Virus record (IMG/VR): IMGVR_UViG_3300009104_000063
Span: 1 to 34,813 of that record
DNA from: a virus
Direction: 5' to 3' (one strand)
Length of the DNA stretch: 34,813 nucleotides
Shown: piece by piece, positions 23,201 to 31,460 of the stretch
How positions within the stretch are numbered: the first letter of the stretch is position 1
Layout: every line of letters starts with the position of its first letter
Position numbers and translations under genes: made by a program
The notes under the pieces: generated by a model
Told to the model about the DNA's origin: nothing
The model's database searches: none
Seen by the model: only the letters and a program-made list of their open reading frames with translations

Positions 23201-26200
23201 CCCGCAGCATTATCTCCCACGCTTCCTGCGAATCTGCCCGCCATGAGATTCGGGTCTTCCCGTGGAACGTGATGTCAGGATGATCGGCAGGTATAAGTGC
23301 CCGTACCGACTCATCTATTTGCCGCTGGGGTTCCATCCCTGGTTTGTCAACCCACACGAACTCGCCGTCCACAAGTTCGGTACGACCACTGTAGTTGTAT
23401 CGAAAGGTCTTACCCGCCGCTGCCGGAGGCGTGACCGCCTCCGCCGCCACCTCACGGGGCGTAGGCGCCGGCACCCCCTCGCCAATCCACTTCCCCAAAC
23501 TCCCCTTGATCTGCCCGATGCCTACAGGGCCGCCGCGCTTTCCCGATCCCGTGGGCTCGACAATACGAATCTCCCGGCTCAACATGCCGCGCTGTTGCGC
23601 CCTCTCCAACAGATCCTGCATCAATACCCGGTACTTGGCAGAACCGTAAAAGAACAGTTCCTCCGCATCCCCCACAAGATCAACAAACTTCTGTAGTTGC
23701 TTCGGTCCAGCGACAACTTCCTTAGCGCCCGTCTTGGGCAACTGCACATCGTACGTTTCAACCAACTCAGCCGGATCCAACACCCCGTGCTTCGCAGAAA
23801 TAATGCCACCCAACTCGGCGTCACTACCCTCGATCTGGTGTTTCATAAACTTGAACGTGTCATCCGTGTAAAGATCCTCGGCAGCGACCGTGGCACCTTC
23901 CGCCAACTCGCACTTCTTCTTCGTACACATGGCGAACACCTTGCGGCGTGCCGCAGCACGCCTGGCGGCAACACCAGCGCCCGCTGCCGGAGGCGGCACA
24001 TCATCCATCCCCTTCGCCAGATTCTCCGCCTCCCACAAAGCCTCCAACTCCGGATCAACCTCCGGTGCGGTACCACGGATCTCCGCCATACGATCAGCAG
24101 CCGACCTACCCGAACGCTTCGTCGCCTCCGCCTGCGCCACCTCCTTCGCTTCCTTCAAGGTCTTGGGTAATCCACCACCGACGCCGACATCAGCCACCGG
24201 TACACCATTCACCGAAACAACCCAGCCGTCACGAACCCACTTATCGACCTTCTTGCCGAACTCCTCAACCGTTCGCACGCTGCCAGTCGGCTCAATCGTC
24301 CAAACGTCAATAATGCGTTCGCCATCGACGACCTGCACCGACATCGCAGTCTCCCCAGGCGCCGTCGTGCGCGGTTTGGCTCCGACATGCTTGCCGGCGT
24401 CGGTCCACTCCTTCCACTCCCGGCGACGCAACGCCTGGCGTTTCTTCAACGTCATACCTGTCGCTTCATCAACTGCTTCTTCAATGCGGTACTTGGTTAG
24501 TAGTTCTTCCTCCGACGGGATCGAAAACTTCGCCACCCGCACCGACCGTGAAGCAAACGGCACCTCCTCAGACGGCCCCTTCGACCACCTCAACGGCTCA
24601 CCCTCAGCCACCTCAGCGCCACCAGAAACATTCCTCGCCCACACGCCATCCCGCATCGTCGCCTCGACCCGCACAAACGGCGAATCCTGAGACAACAACA
24701 CACCGCCAGCCAACGCCTGACGCTGCTGCCACTCAGTCAACACCGTCCCGTAACCATGCCCCCGATCCAAAGCCCCCTCATATGCGGCAGACACCTCCTG
24801 CCAACTATTCTCCGCCTCCCGCATCCACCGCGGCAGTTTCGCCACATCGATCCCGTTGTAATCCCGATAGATGCTGCCAATATCAGGGAACAGACGATCA
24901 TCGTCGTACACCTGGCGTACATCAAACCCCTCCCCAAGAACAGTCTTCGTCCACGGACCAGGAGGATCAGGGTCCAGCACCTCCCTGAAAAAGAACACAT
25001 CCCCCAACCACTCCCGCATCTTCAAATCCTTAGGAAACGCATCCAACAAGCCCTGCTGATCCAACTCGCTCAACGGCGCCTGCAAAGCATGCAGCATCCG
25101 CTTTATGCTTTGCACATCCTTAGACACCTCGGCAAGCGACTTCGCTTCCTTCACCAGGTGCCGCATCTTCGCTTCGACATTGCCAAACGCTTCAATCAAC
25201 TCGTCCAACAACTTGTCGTCAACGATCGTTCTCGTCGCCGCAGTCCGCTGCTGCGCCAACATGCTGCTGATCGCCTGCAACTGTTTCCACCGGTACCCGA
25301 CCAGCGACGCTTCCTCCAACAAAGGCTTCATAAAGTCGTACAGCGCCTCCCGCGACTTCTGCGCCCTACTGCTCACACCCCGCATCACCTCCATCAACTG
25401 GGCCTGTATGTCAACCAGTTTCGCTTCAAGAATCTCGACCTCAGCGATCCACGCAGCCGTCTGCGTCCCAATCTCAGACGCCCCCTCCCGCCTCGCAATA
25501 GCCATCCGCATCGCCTTCACCTGCTCGACATCCAGGCCACGCTCAATACCCTTGAACACCTCGTCAAACGCGTCCCCCCTATTGCCGTAAAGCCCCTTCA
25601 ATGCGCTATGAGCGGCATCCTTCTGCCCCTTGATCCAAGTCACCGGATCCTTGAACGCAATACCCCCCTCCTCCAACAAGTTCATAATCTTCGCTCGACG
25701 CACCCCCTCCCCGATCTTGCTCAAATACACATCCATAGACTTCCAGATGTCCTTATCGAACAGTTCACGCGCCCCGTCACCAAACTCTGTATCCGCTATC
25801 GCCCTGATCTGTTCCTCGATCGTGCGCCGCGACGGATCATCCATCTGGTTCACCAACGGGACACCCCTGAACTCGCCGCCAGGAATCAACCTACGCGGCA
25901 TCGTCGGGTCATACGCCTGCTCCAACGCCCGACGCATCACCCACAACTCGTCGGCGCTCGCAAACAACCACTGGCTCCCACCGAACATGTTCGCCCGAAC
26001 CAGAGCATCATCCATCCACTTGCGGCCCTGATGCCAAAAATCAGACACCGCACTATCACCAACCCGCTTCATCACAGAACCAAACTTCTGCCGAAACCTC
26101 GGATTGATAATAGGTAAACCGTCTTCCAGAACCTGGGCGCCCAACGAATCAGTCAAATAGAACTGTGTTTTGAACATGTCGTCGACCGTTTCAGGATCCA

Positions 26201-27554
26201 ACCCCAACCGTCGCGCCGTGCGTCGCAGAACCAACGCATCCTTCGACATGAGATCCATGAACCGGTTGCGGGCAGCCCACCCGGCGTTATTGCTCACCAT
26301 CACCCGGTTCGCGTCCAGAACCGTCTTGTAGTCCTTGCTACGCAACCCCTGCTTGATGCTCGACTTGTTGTTGAACGACTTGTCGATCGTTTCCGCAGTC
26401 TTCCTATCGAACAGAGCCGCCTTCCCCTTCCCGAACTGTGGGACGACAGTTGTCAACACTTTCCCGGTGAAACCAGGCAACTTGAATGCTTCGACCGGCA
26501 TCCTCGACGCCATCCGTGCCGCCGCCGTGTAGAAATCGTCAGGAATGTCACCCAGGTCGACACCCTTGGAGATGTCTTTCATCCGGCTAATGATCTTTGC
26601 TTCCGCCGCAGCGGCATCCTCCAGCCCTTCACGGCCAAACCTGGCTACAGCCTCAGCAGCATCATCCACAGCCTTCCCTGCGACCGGTCGAGCCAGATCC
26701 CCGATGTACGGCAACTTCGACGCCTGCCGGGCACGACGAGCCGTCATCCCACCCCTGGTCGCCTTGTCCAACACCTTGTCCAGACGCACCGCCCGCCCCA
26801 AACGCCCCGTCGTCGGAACAAACAACCCCATCTGACCCAGCAGGCCAACCTCCTGCAACGCCTCCCGGCCGGCCGAATGCATCGCATTCGACCTGCCGAC
26901 AGCCGTAACACCGTCCTTCAACACCTTCGACTTGTGAACAGCCTGCGCCTGCGTCACCCCAGCCTTACCGCCAGCCTTAGCGATGTCGTCATACCAGGCA
27001 GCACCCTTCGACATCACATCTATCAACTTGTTGGCACTCATCCCCGCACGGCCGGCAGCCCCAATACCACCAGTCATATAGGTGATCGGATCAAACGCGA
27101 TGTCGAACCCCAACCCCACCACCATGTCCAACGGGCCAGGAAGATCCACCCCCCAATCACGCATCACATCCTGCATGAACAGATTGTCCTCAGTCTGCTT
27201 CCACCAATCAACAGGCGAAAACCCCTCCCCCGTGAACAGATCCCCGACCTCTTTGATCGTCGACACGATCGCCGCACGCGGCGTATCGATCAAATCAATG
27301 AACTTCCCCAACGGGCCAGCGAACTCGAACGGTCCCGGCTCCGGCTCCGGCGCCTCCGGTATCATCACCGGCTCCGGTCGCGGCAACAACTGACCCGTCG
27401 TCACAGGCGTACGCTGCGGAGCATCTTCCGGACCCTTCACCAGGTCAATCAACGGGCTCCCAACGCCCGTAGTCATATTGGCGAGAATGTCCTTACGGCT
27501 CGGCCGGCCAGGCCCAGTCGTGATATTCGCCAGAATATCTTCGCGGGACGGCAC
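20262..27554 (-). CDS. Giant virion-type polyvalent protein with embedded YaaA/DUF6884-like domain
   Basis: This 2430-residue protein starts with GTG. Residues 1-32 hold two copies of a PSR-x-DILAN-x-TTG repeat. A long helical region (about 75-1200) follows. Residues about 1205-1355 resemble DUF6884/YaaA-like domains: MCTKKKCELAEG, AAEDLYTDDTFKF, and IISAKHGVLDPAELVETYD. Next come modules separated by repeated linkers (REVAAEAVTPP at about 1370, 1590 and 1602; a related TAEAVTPP at about 1630). The last 600 residues (about 1830-2430), with RRVIPFWTWQKNVVP and PWKINDYQSYWIPDLPFRDL, look like the large internal or ejection proteins of podovirus-type phages. It probably travels in the particle and enters the host. 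The polyvalent reading is inference. Confidence 0.72.
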   Translation of the reverse strand: MPSREDILANITTGPGRPSRKDILANMTTGVGSPLIDLVKGPEDAPQRTPVTTGQLLPRPEPVMIPEAPEPEPGPFEFAGPLGKFIDLIDTPRAAIVSTIKEVGDLFTGEGFSPVDWWKQTEDNLFMQDVMRDWGVDLPGPLDMVVGLGFDIAFDPITYMTGGIGAAGRAGMSANKLIDVMSKGAAWYDDIAKAGGKAGVTQAQAVHKSKVLKDGVTAVGRSNAMHSAGREALQEVGLLGQMGLFVPTTGRLGRAVRLDKVLDKATRGGMTARRARQASKLPYIGDLARPVAGKAVDDAAEAVARFGREGLEDAAAAEAKIISRMKDISKGVDLGDIPDDFYTAAARMASRMPVEAFKLPGFTGKVLTTVVPQFGKGKAALFDRKTAETIDKSFNNKSSIKQGLRSKDYKTVLDANRVMVSNNAGWAARNRFMDLMSKDALVLRRTARRLGLDPETVDDMFKTQFYLTDSLGAQVLEDGLPIINPRFRQKFGSVMKRVGDSAVSDFWHQGRKWMDDALVRANMFGGSQWLFASADELWVMRRALEQAYDPTMPRRLIPGGEFRGVPLVNQMDDPSRRTIEEQIRAIADTEFGDGARELFDKDIWKSMDVYLSKIGEGVRRAKIMNLLEEGGIAFKDPVTWIKGQKDAAHSALKGLYGNRGDAFDEVFKGIERGLDVEQVKAMRMAIARREGASEIGTQTAAWIAEVEILEAKLVDIQAQLMEVMRGVSSRAQKSREALYDFMKPLLEEASLVGYRWKQLQAISSMLAQQRTAATRTIVDDKLLDELIEAFGNVEAKMRHLVKEAKSLAEVSKDVQSIKRMLHALQAPLSELDQQGLLDAFPKDLKMREWLGDVFFFREVLDPDPPGPWTKTVLGEGFDVRQVYDDDRLFPDIGSIYRDYNGIDVAKLPRWMREAENSWQEVSAAYEGALDRGHGYGTVLTEWQQRQALAGGVLLSQDSPFVRVEATMRDGVWARNVSGGAEVAEGEPLRWSKGPSEEVPFASRSVRVAKFSIPSEEELLTKYRIEEAVDEATGMTLKKRQALRRREWKEWTDAGKHVGAKPRTTAPGETAMSVQVVDGERIIDVWTIEPTGSVRTVEEFGKKVDKWVRDGWVVSVNGVPVADVGVGGGLPKTLKEAKEVAQAEATKRSGRSAADRMAEIRGTAPEVDPELEALWEAENLAKGMDDVPPPAAGAGVAARRAAARRKVFAMCTKKKCELAEGATVAAEDLYTDDTFKFMKHQIEGSDAELGGIISAKHGVLDPAELVETYDVQLPKTGAKEVVAGPKQLQKFVDLVGDAEELFFYGSAKYRVLMQDLLERAQQRGMLSREIRIVEPTGSGKRGGPVGIGQIKGSLGKWIGEGVPAPTPREVAAEAVTPPAAAGKTFRYNYSGRTELVDGEFVWVDKPGMEPQRQIDESVRALIPADHPDITFHGKTRISWRADSQEAWEIMLRAFNEAYAASDDALEQATIWRQRYEHTGERWDPGYYAGIPEELRTQALDVRHYVYNMRMLDEVVDALEGPVKTSAKNKMRWRKGGKKRAKELHDAATPEAAALGRRLADEGIAEYRQLVGLEPSTAPTAREVAAEAVTPPTPREVAAEAVTPPPATAYDEYALGDITRDEMREATAEAVTPPPAAAAPTPPPAAAATRAPDPSGMYGPKGAPKFEQVIVRTPFGDFRLQFTGKRTSQKVKILDAPAALAASPAKTGPAVPGTRAPLGPGVEFKNYAAAESRIDEWAQEVFEKRWTGVDVGPEEALPTDFAQGAVGRLLADPARQGGVRQALATLTGRTETTAFPATGLEGLSWLDQPMWEFPLDQRMAMTETERRLLTESERLTHLAYASEHYRQAEAAMAAGLTLEAEIATMQGRIRQLASQADVIDKVYEAAAPAAAAAGRAKNEVWPGDVAELFDGTRSEIDDFQEALRKFNATRSRNLFNETLTQQTAAQWGPNTSNPKWSRGWIAPLSEDGGEAPLFEMLNALFKTSSSTGDFHGFLKWYDRFLNYWKAQAVSTPGFVIRNGLGGSWLSYAFGLMELGSTNKFAGVFFKASRLGEGDAVKGVDEMIARLGASKKKSVGVGFGSRVDINELRTIRRVLDSGIVGGGQVITEVDRNVAMRLVRESRNPLTNQPIDVVFNPASTEFAPFRFIRSANEQMETVLRGALAFDVLQKGGSIGDAAGQVYKLHFNYADLTGTERRMRRVIPFWTWQKNVVPILVESLGKHPYAWGRLQQVKGNLELQSKEEGVVPDYFLENMAVRLPWKINDYQSYWIPDLPFRDLNRLLKEPTSITRVFAESAAPPVKVPLEIWAGKQFFADLPFSGRYQQVPEVYAKFPFLMQALGLAGKAKKDKKGEYKMRDQDLYMLDSWMPFLSRFRRLLPNESRYSRRVASTVVSTVFGTQVRINDPHEKRNQILRNDRAFEEKMRDLIDIEMRVR
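22658..23442. repeat. Palindromic linker repeats inside the giant gene
   Basis: Four related units encode the AEAVTPP linkers. Unit A is a 9-bp perfect stem at 22658-22679 (GCGGAGGCG, TAAC, CGCCTCCGC). Unit B is a 9-bp stem at 22744-22764 (GGAGGCGGT, GTA, ACCGCCTCC). Unit C is a shorter stem near 22786-22800, and unit D is a 7-bp stem at 23425-23442. A half-site (GGAGGCGG) also occurs near 22630 and 23987. Confidence 0.7.
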
Positions 27555-27556
27555 CC

Positions 27557-29695
27557 CTACCCCCGTGCCTCGTACTCCTGCGACGCCTCAACATCTCCCC
27601 AACCGGAAATCGGCATAGGCACCATCTGCCCGTTGATGTTCACCGGATAGAACCCCACCGGAGCGTTCTGAGTCTCAGCGATCTGCGCCTTCAACATAAT
27701 CTCAGGATCCACAAAGTAAGTCTCGCTGCCACCCGTAGGCGTCCACGGCATCATGTTCTCGTACTCGTTGGCTTCCGCCTCACCCATCAAATCGCCGTAC
27801 AAGTCACCCAACAAACCGCCAGCCGCCATCGCCTCAGCCGTACCCGGCGTCAAACCCATCTGCATATCGATCGTCGCAAACTGGGCTGACTCCGCAGCCT
27901 GAGCCTGAGCAGCCTTCGCCTCAGCCTCCGCCTGCGCCTGGGCAGCCTCCGCCCTCGAAATCCGCCCCGACGCCTCCGCCTCATTGATACGCGACATCTC
28001 TGCGTCATACGTCTGCTGCGCCCCATAGACGCCGGCACGCTGCGCCTGACCCGCACCGAACGCCCCCGTACGGGCCGCCTCAGAACCCTGGAACCGGCCA
28101 GCAGCAATCTGCTCGCCGGTATCGTACATCCCCGTCCTGTACGCCTGATTGGCTCCAAAGCGCCCCTGAGCGATCTCGTTCGCCAAGGCATGCTGCGACC
28201 CCAACTCGCCCGTATTGATGCCACCCAACGCCTGCATGTTCTGCAAACCCAGGCCCGTGCGCCGACCAGCAATATCCTCCGCAAGGTTCGCACGGCCACT
28301 AAACAACTCATCCGCCAAAGCAGCACGGGCATCCTGGAACAACCCCGTCGCCCCCAACGAACGATCCGTAGCCTCTGACGCCGCAATCGACGCCAACCTG
28401 CCCTGCAGATCCTGCGACGAAAGAGCCTGCGACCCCAACAGCCCCGCAGTTTCCGCACCAACCGCCGTCGTATACGCCTCCGGACTAATGCCCTGCTCCC
28501 GCAGGGCAGCCTCCGCATCCAACCGGCGCTTATCCAAACCACCCTGAGCGCCCGTATAACGACCGCTCATAGCCTCCATCATCGCCTGCTCCTGGGCCAG
28601 ACGCTCCCCTTCCAAAGTCTCCATCTGGCTCAACAACTGCGCCTCGTAGTCATCCAACCTTGCGCCACGTTGAGTTTCCAACTGGTCATACACGCCGCCC
28701 CGACGCGCCTGCTCAGCGTTCAACGCATCGATCATGTGCTGGTACTGCTGGTTGACGTTCCCCCGACGCATATTCGCCATGTCCAGAATCTGCTGCTGTT
28801 CACGGCCCTCCCGACCCGTCAGATATTCAAGGGCGTCGTCCCGCGTCCCACCGAAATAGTCTTCCGCAGCGGTAGCACGATCGTCGTAATAGCCGCCTGA
28901 CAGATCGGCGCCCGTATCGTAGAAAGCGGTTGTCTCGTCGCCTTCTGTAGTGAAATAGTCCTCCGACGTATCAAACGCCGTTTCAGCGTCCTCTCGCAGA
29001 TCGGCGTACATGTCGGTGTACGCGTCTTCGATGGGGACACCCAATGTCGAAATCGGAGCAGCGGGAGCAGGAGCCGGGGCAGCAGGAGTCGTGATCCCTA
29101 GAAAGTTCTGAGCATCAGACGTACCAAGCCAGTCGAGAACCTCCTGATCCGTCGGACCTGGAGGACCACCCATAGCACCTGGCGTACCAAACGTCGGAGC
29201 ATTCTGCGCCTTTTCATACGCCGGCGTCGGCGCACCCGTAACCGGATCGGCATAAACCTCTGCCGCCCTGGCATACCTCGCTGCCTCCAACACCCCCGGT
29301 GCAGGACGATCTACAGCAGGCGCCATCCACGCTCTTTCATACCTGGCGGCTGCCAAAGCGCCAGGATCGGGACGGGACGCAACGGGCGTCGGGCCGCCAT
29401 GTCTGGCGGCTAACGCCTCCCTTGCCGGTGTCGAAGCGGCCTGCGTAGCCGCCCGCGCCGCTGGATGCACATTACCCAACGGGTGACCACCCCTGGGTGC
29501 CTGACCAAACGACGGCGCTTGACTACGAGCCGCCGCCGCAGGATGCACCCTCGCAGGCGACGGCCGATTCGCGCCACCCATCGTCGATGGCGGCCCCCCA
29601 CCAGTTGTCGCAGCATTCGTCACAATGCCGCTTGGCGAACGTATCGACAAACTCTGTCCTGCGGATCTACGCCGTATAGCGTCAGGTCGACCCAT
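27557..29695 (-). CDS. Large coiled-coil virion-type protein
   Basis: The 712-residue protein has an Ala/Pro-rich N-terminal third with imperfect repeats (ALAAARYERAWMAP, VLEAARYARAAEVY), an acidic Tyr-rich section (about 225-285), and a long Gln/Ala/Glu-rich coiled coil (about 285-620). It ends with a folded-looking YPVNINGQMVPMPISGWGD. Together with the giant protein and the two genes upstream it probably forms the internal ejection apparatus or a tail-associated scaffold. ATG at 29695 is fused to the upstream stop as TAATG. No family recognised. Confidence 0.65.
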   Translation of the reverse strand: MGRPDAIRRRSAGQSLSIRSPSGIVTNAATTGGGPPSTMGGANRPSPARVHPAAAARSQAPSFGQAPRGGHPLGNVHPAARAATQAASTPAREALAARHGGPTPVASRPDPGALAAARYERAWMAPAVDRPAPGVLEAARYARAAEVYADPVTGAPTPAYEKAQNAPTFGTPGAMGGPPGPTDQEVLDWLGTSDAQNFLGITTPAAPAPAPAAPISTLGVPIEDAYTDMYADLREDAETAFDTSEDYFTTEGDETTAFYDTGADLSGGYYDDRATAAEDYFGGTRDDALEYLTGREGREQQQILDMANMRRGNVNQQYQHMIDALNAEQARRGGVYDQLETQRGARLDDYEAQLLSQMETLEGERLAQEQAMMEAMSGRYTGAQGGLDKRRLDAEAALREQGISPEAYTTAVGAETAGLLGSQALSSQDLQGRLASIAASEATDRSLGATGLFQDARAALADELFSGRANLAEDIAGRRTGLGLQNMQALGGINTGELGSQHALANEIAQGRFGANQAYRTGMYDTGEQIAAGRFQGSEAARTGAFGAGQAQRAGVYGAQQTYDAEMSRINEAEASGRISRAEAAQAQAEAEAKAAQAQAAESAQFATIDMQMGLTPGTAEAMAAGGLLGDLYGDLMGEAEANEYENMMPWTPTGGSETYFVDPEIMLKAQIAETQNAPVGFYPVNINGQMVPMPISGWGDVEASQEYEARG

Positions 29696-30201
29696 TACGC
29701 ACCTCTGATCCGTGCAGCCATCACAGCCCGACGCGACGCATCATCCATCACGCCACCCAAACGCTGCCCAGCGTACGCCTGCTCCGCCTCCCACTGTTGA
29801 GCAGCCAACTGATCCAACGCACCCTGCACACCCATCTCGTAGCGGCCAGCCTCACGCAACTCATCCGTATACGTCCGACCCAACCCCCGCTGAAACTGGC
29901 CCGAATCCAACATGCCGCGCCGATTGAACTGACCAGGGATCTGCCGACGCAGATCCCCAAACCGGCGACTCATGTCATCCAAACCCATCGCCCGCTGCCG
30001 GCCATACCCCTCACGCTGATGCTGCAACCCCGACAAACGGCGACGCAGATCACGGCCACTCTTGGCAACCGACGCATACTTCGGAACATTCCCCAACGGG
30101 GACGGCGAAATAGCGCCAGCAGCGCGACCCTGGACGCCAGCCGGCGTCAAAGGCCCAACCAACTCCTTAGAGCGGTTCGTGACGTTGAAGTCAATCGCCA
30201 C
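29695..30201 (-). CDS. Virion-type helical protein
   Basis: The 168-residue basic protein is helical, with many Arg and Gln (SGRDLRRRLSGLQHQREGYG and FGDLRRQIPGQFNRRGMLDS). The composition and place in the row of internal-type proteins suggest a minor structural protein. GTG start at 30201 with a weak ribosome site, nine bases after the upstream stop. Confidence 0.6.
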   Translation of the reverse strand: MAIDFNVTNRSKELVGPLTPAGVQGRAAGAISPSPLGNVPKYASVAKSGRDLRRRLSGLQHQREGYGRQRAMGLDDMSRRFGDLRRQIPGQFNRRGMLDSGQFQRGLGRTYTDELREAGRYEMGVQGALDQLAAQQWEAEQAYAGQRLGGVMDDASRRAVMAARIRGA

Positions 30202-30210
30202 CGTAAAAGG

Positions 30211-30846
30211 TCAGCGACCGACTCTGCCGCCAGCAGCCTGTTCTGCTATCAGAGCCTGGATGGCGGCGGCACGGCCGGGACCAGACGAGCGCCGTCCAGC
30301 GCCCCGCACCGTATTCGGGTCGACGTGCAACTGCCGGCCTGTCCGCGGATCGAACACCGGTCGAGGACCACCAAAAGCGCCAGCAATAGCGCCACCCAAA
30401 CCGGCCAATGGATGGCCGCCCTGCGGACCAAACGACTCGGGATCCGACAGATCCCGTTCACCGCCGGGCACACCTGGTGCCGGCGACGGACCCATCCCAG
30501 GCCCCGTCGGCGGAGGCGGAACAGGACGCCGCTCATGCGGCCTGGAATGGCCGGGACCGGGAGGACCGCCTCGGCTACCTGGTCCCATAGGACCGGGACC
30601 GCCTGGAGGACCACCAAGACCAGGATCAGGTGCGCCAGGAGGCGGCCCCTGATCCATCAAACCCTGCTCCATCACGATCCGGCGCAAAAACTCCTGCGCC
30701 TCAGGGGTCCCCAACCACGCCATCACCGCGGCAGCCTGTGGATCCTGGCCGAACTTGGCCCGGTCGGCACCCATCGGTTCTCGCGCCTGCATGAACGCAT
30801 CCAACTGGTTCACTGAGGGCGGAGCGTTTCCTGGTGTATTCGCCAT
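30211..30846 (-). CDS. Pro/Gly-rich virion-type protein
   Basis: The 211-residue protein has a helical N-terminus (residues 1-65), a long Pro/Gly-rich stretch (GPPPGAPDPGLGGPPGGPGP, about 66-130) and a C-terminal helix. The motif MAWLGTPEAQEFL is close to LDWLGTSDAQNFL in the 712-residue protein, and SFGPQGGHPL is close to SFGQAPRGGHPL there, so the two share short modules. AAGGAAC ribosome site. Function unknown; structural by context. Confidence 0.6.
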   Translation of the reverse strand: MANTPGNAPPSVNQLDAFMQAREPMGADRAKFGQDPQAAAVMAWLGTPEAQEFLRRIVMEQGLMDQGPPPGAPDPGLGGPPGGPGPMGPGSRGGPPGPGHSRPHERRPVPPPPTGPGMGPSPAPGVPGGERDLSDPESFGPQGGHPLAGLGGAIAGAFGGPRPVFDPRTGRQLHVDPNTVRGAGRRSSGPGRAAAIQALIAEQAAGGRVGR

Positions 30847-30869
30847 AACAATAGGTTCCTTCTGTCCCG

Positions 30870-31034
30870 CTAACTAAAAACGTGGCCGGCAATCACAAGA
30901 TCGTCGTCTTCGACAGTCACATTTATTACAACCGCCCCGCTCGTACCGCCTCCGTTGATCGCAACACCGGCAGTCACAGCGGTAATATCCCCCGTAGGGA
31001 CTTGATCGATCCGTTGAGTAATACGCGAGGGCAT
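30870..31034 (-). CDS. Short tail fibre-type protein
   Basis: The 54-residue product (AGGAGAG site, ATG at 31034) contains GDITAVTAGVAINGGGTSGA followed by VVINVTVEDDD, the classic repeat-like segment of phage tail fibres and spikes (DIT-x-V-x-AG-x-G-x-x-GGG-x-SG). It is far too short for a whole fibre, so it could be a remnant or a small trimeric connector. Confidence 0.65.
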   Translation of the reverse strand: MPSRITQRIDQVPTGDITAVTAGVAINGGGTSGAVVINVTVEDDDLVIAGHVFS

Positions 31035-31042
31035 CTTCTCTC

Positions 31043-31327
31043 CTAGCCGAAGTAAGTGACATCGATGGTGCTGGTCGATGAAACCCGAATAAACTTGACA
31101 TCATCCAAATCGTCCTGGTACAAATCCAAGACGCTGTATGGATTCAAATAATGTCCGACACTGGCCGTCGGCGTACCCCAACGTACCCTCACGGGCTCCG
31201 CCCCATTCGTAACCATCGCAGCGATAGCCCCCGTCGGCCTGGTCAAACCAATAGCGGTACCTGCAACCGTTACTTGCTGGTCGCTAAGGGCAGAACCGTA
31301 TTCTGCCGCTGACTGTCTGATACCCAT
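31043..31327 (-). CDS. Small beta-rich virion protein
   Basis: The 94-residue protein is predicted beta-rich, with PVRVRWGTPTASVGHYL and an end VKFIRVSSTSTIDVTYFG. Small phage proteins with a PTASVG segment and an IRV...(L/I)-x-V-x-Y end occur near tail or head decoration genes. A structural role is likely by context, but the exact part is unknown. Confidence 0.65.
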   Translation of the reverse strand: MGIRQSAAEYGSALSDQQVTVAGTAIGLTRPTGAIAAMVTNGAEPVRVRWGTPTASVGHYLNPYSVLDLYQDDLDDVKFIRVSSTSTIDVTYFG

Positions 31328-31328
31328 G

Positions 31329-31460
31329 CTAATCCTCCAGCGCGGCTACCCGCGCCTCCAAATCGTCCAGTTTCTCCTGGATCTTACGAAGTTCGTACTC
31401 AATAGATGTAGCGTTCGGCCCGACAAACCTATGAGTCGGCTTGTATTCAATCGTCGGCAT
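31329..31460 (-). CDS. 43-residue coiled-coil protein
   Basis: The product begins MPTIEYKPTHRFVGPNATSI and ends with a heptad-patterned helix (ELRKIQEKLDDLEARVAALE). The start overlaps the end of the membrane-anchored gene by 14 bases, and the stop is one base before the next ATG. It is probably a small oligomerising virion or regulatory protein; no family recognised. Confidence 0.6.
   Translation of the reverse strand: MPTIEYKPTHRFVGPNATSIEYELRKIQEKLDDLEARVAALED

Noticed and set aside
30874-31104. 76-codon Arg/Cys-rich minus-strand frame
   Set aside because: It overlaps a frame with a clear fibre motif and a good AGGAGAG site, and crosses into the next gene.
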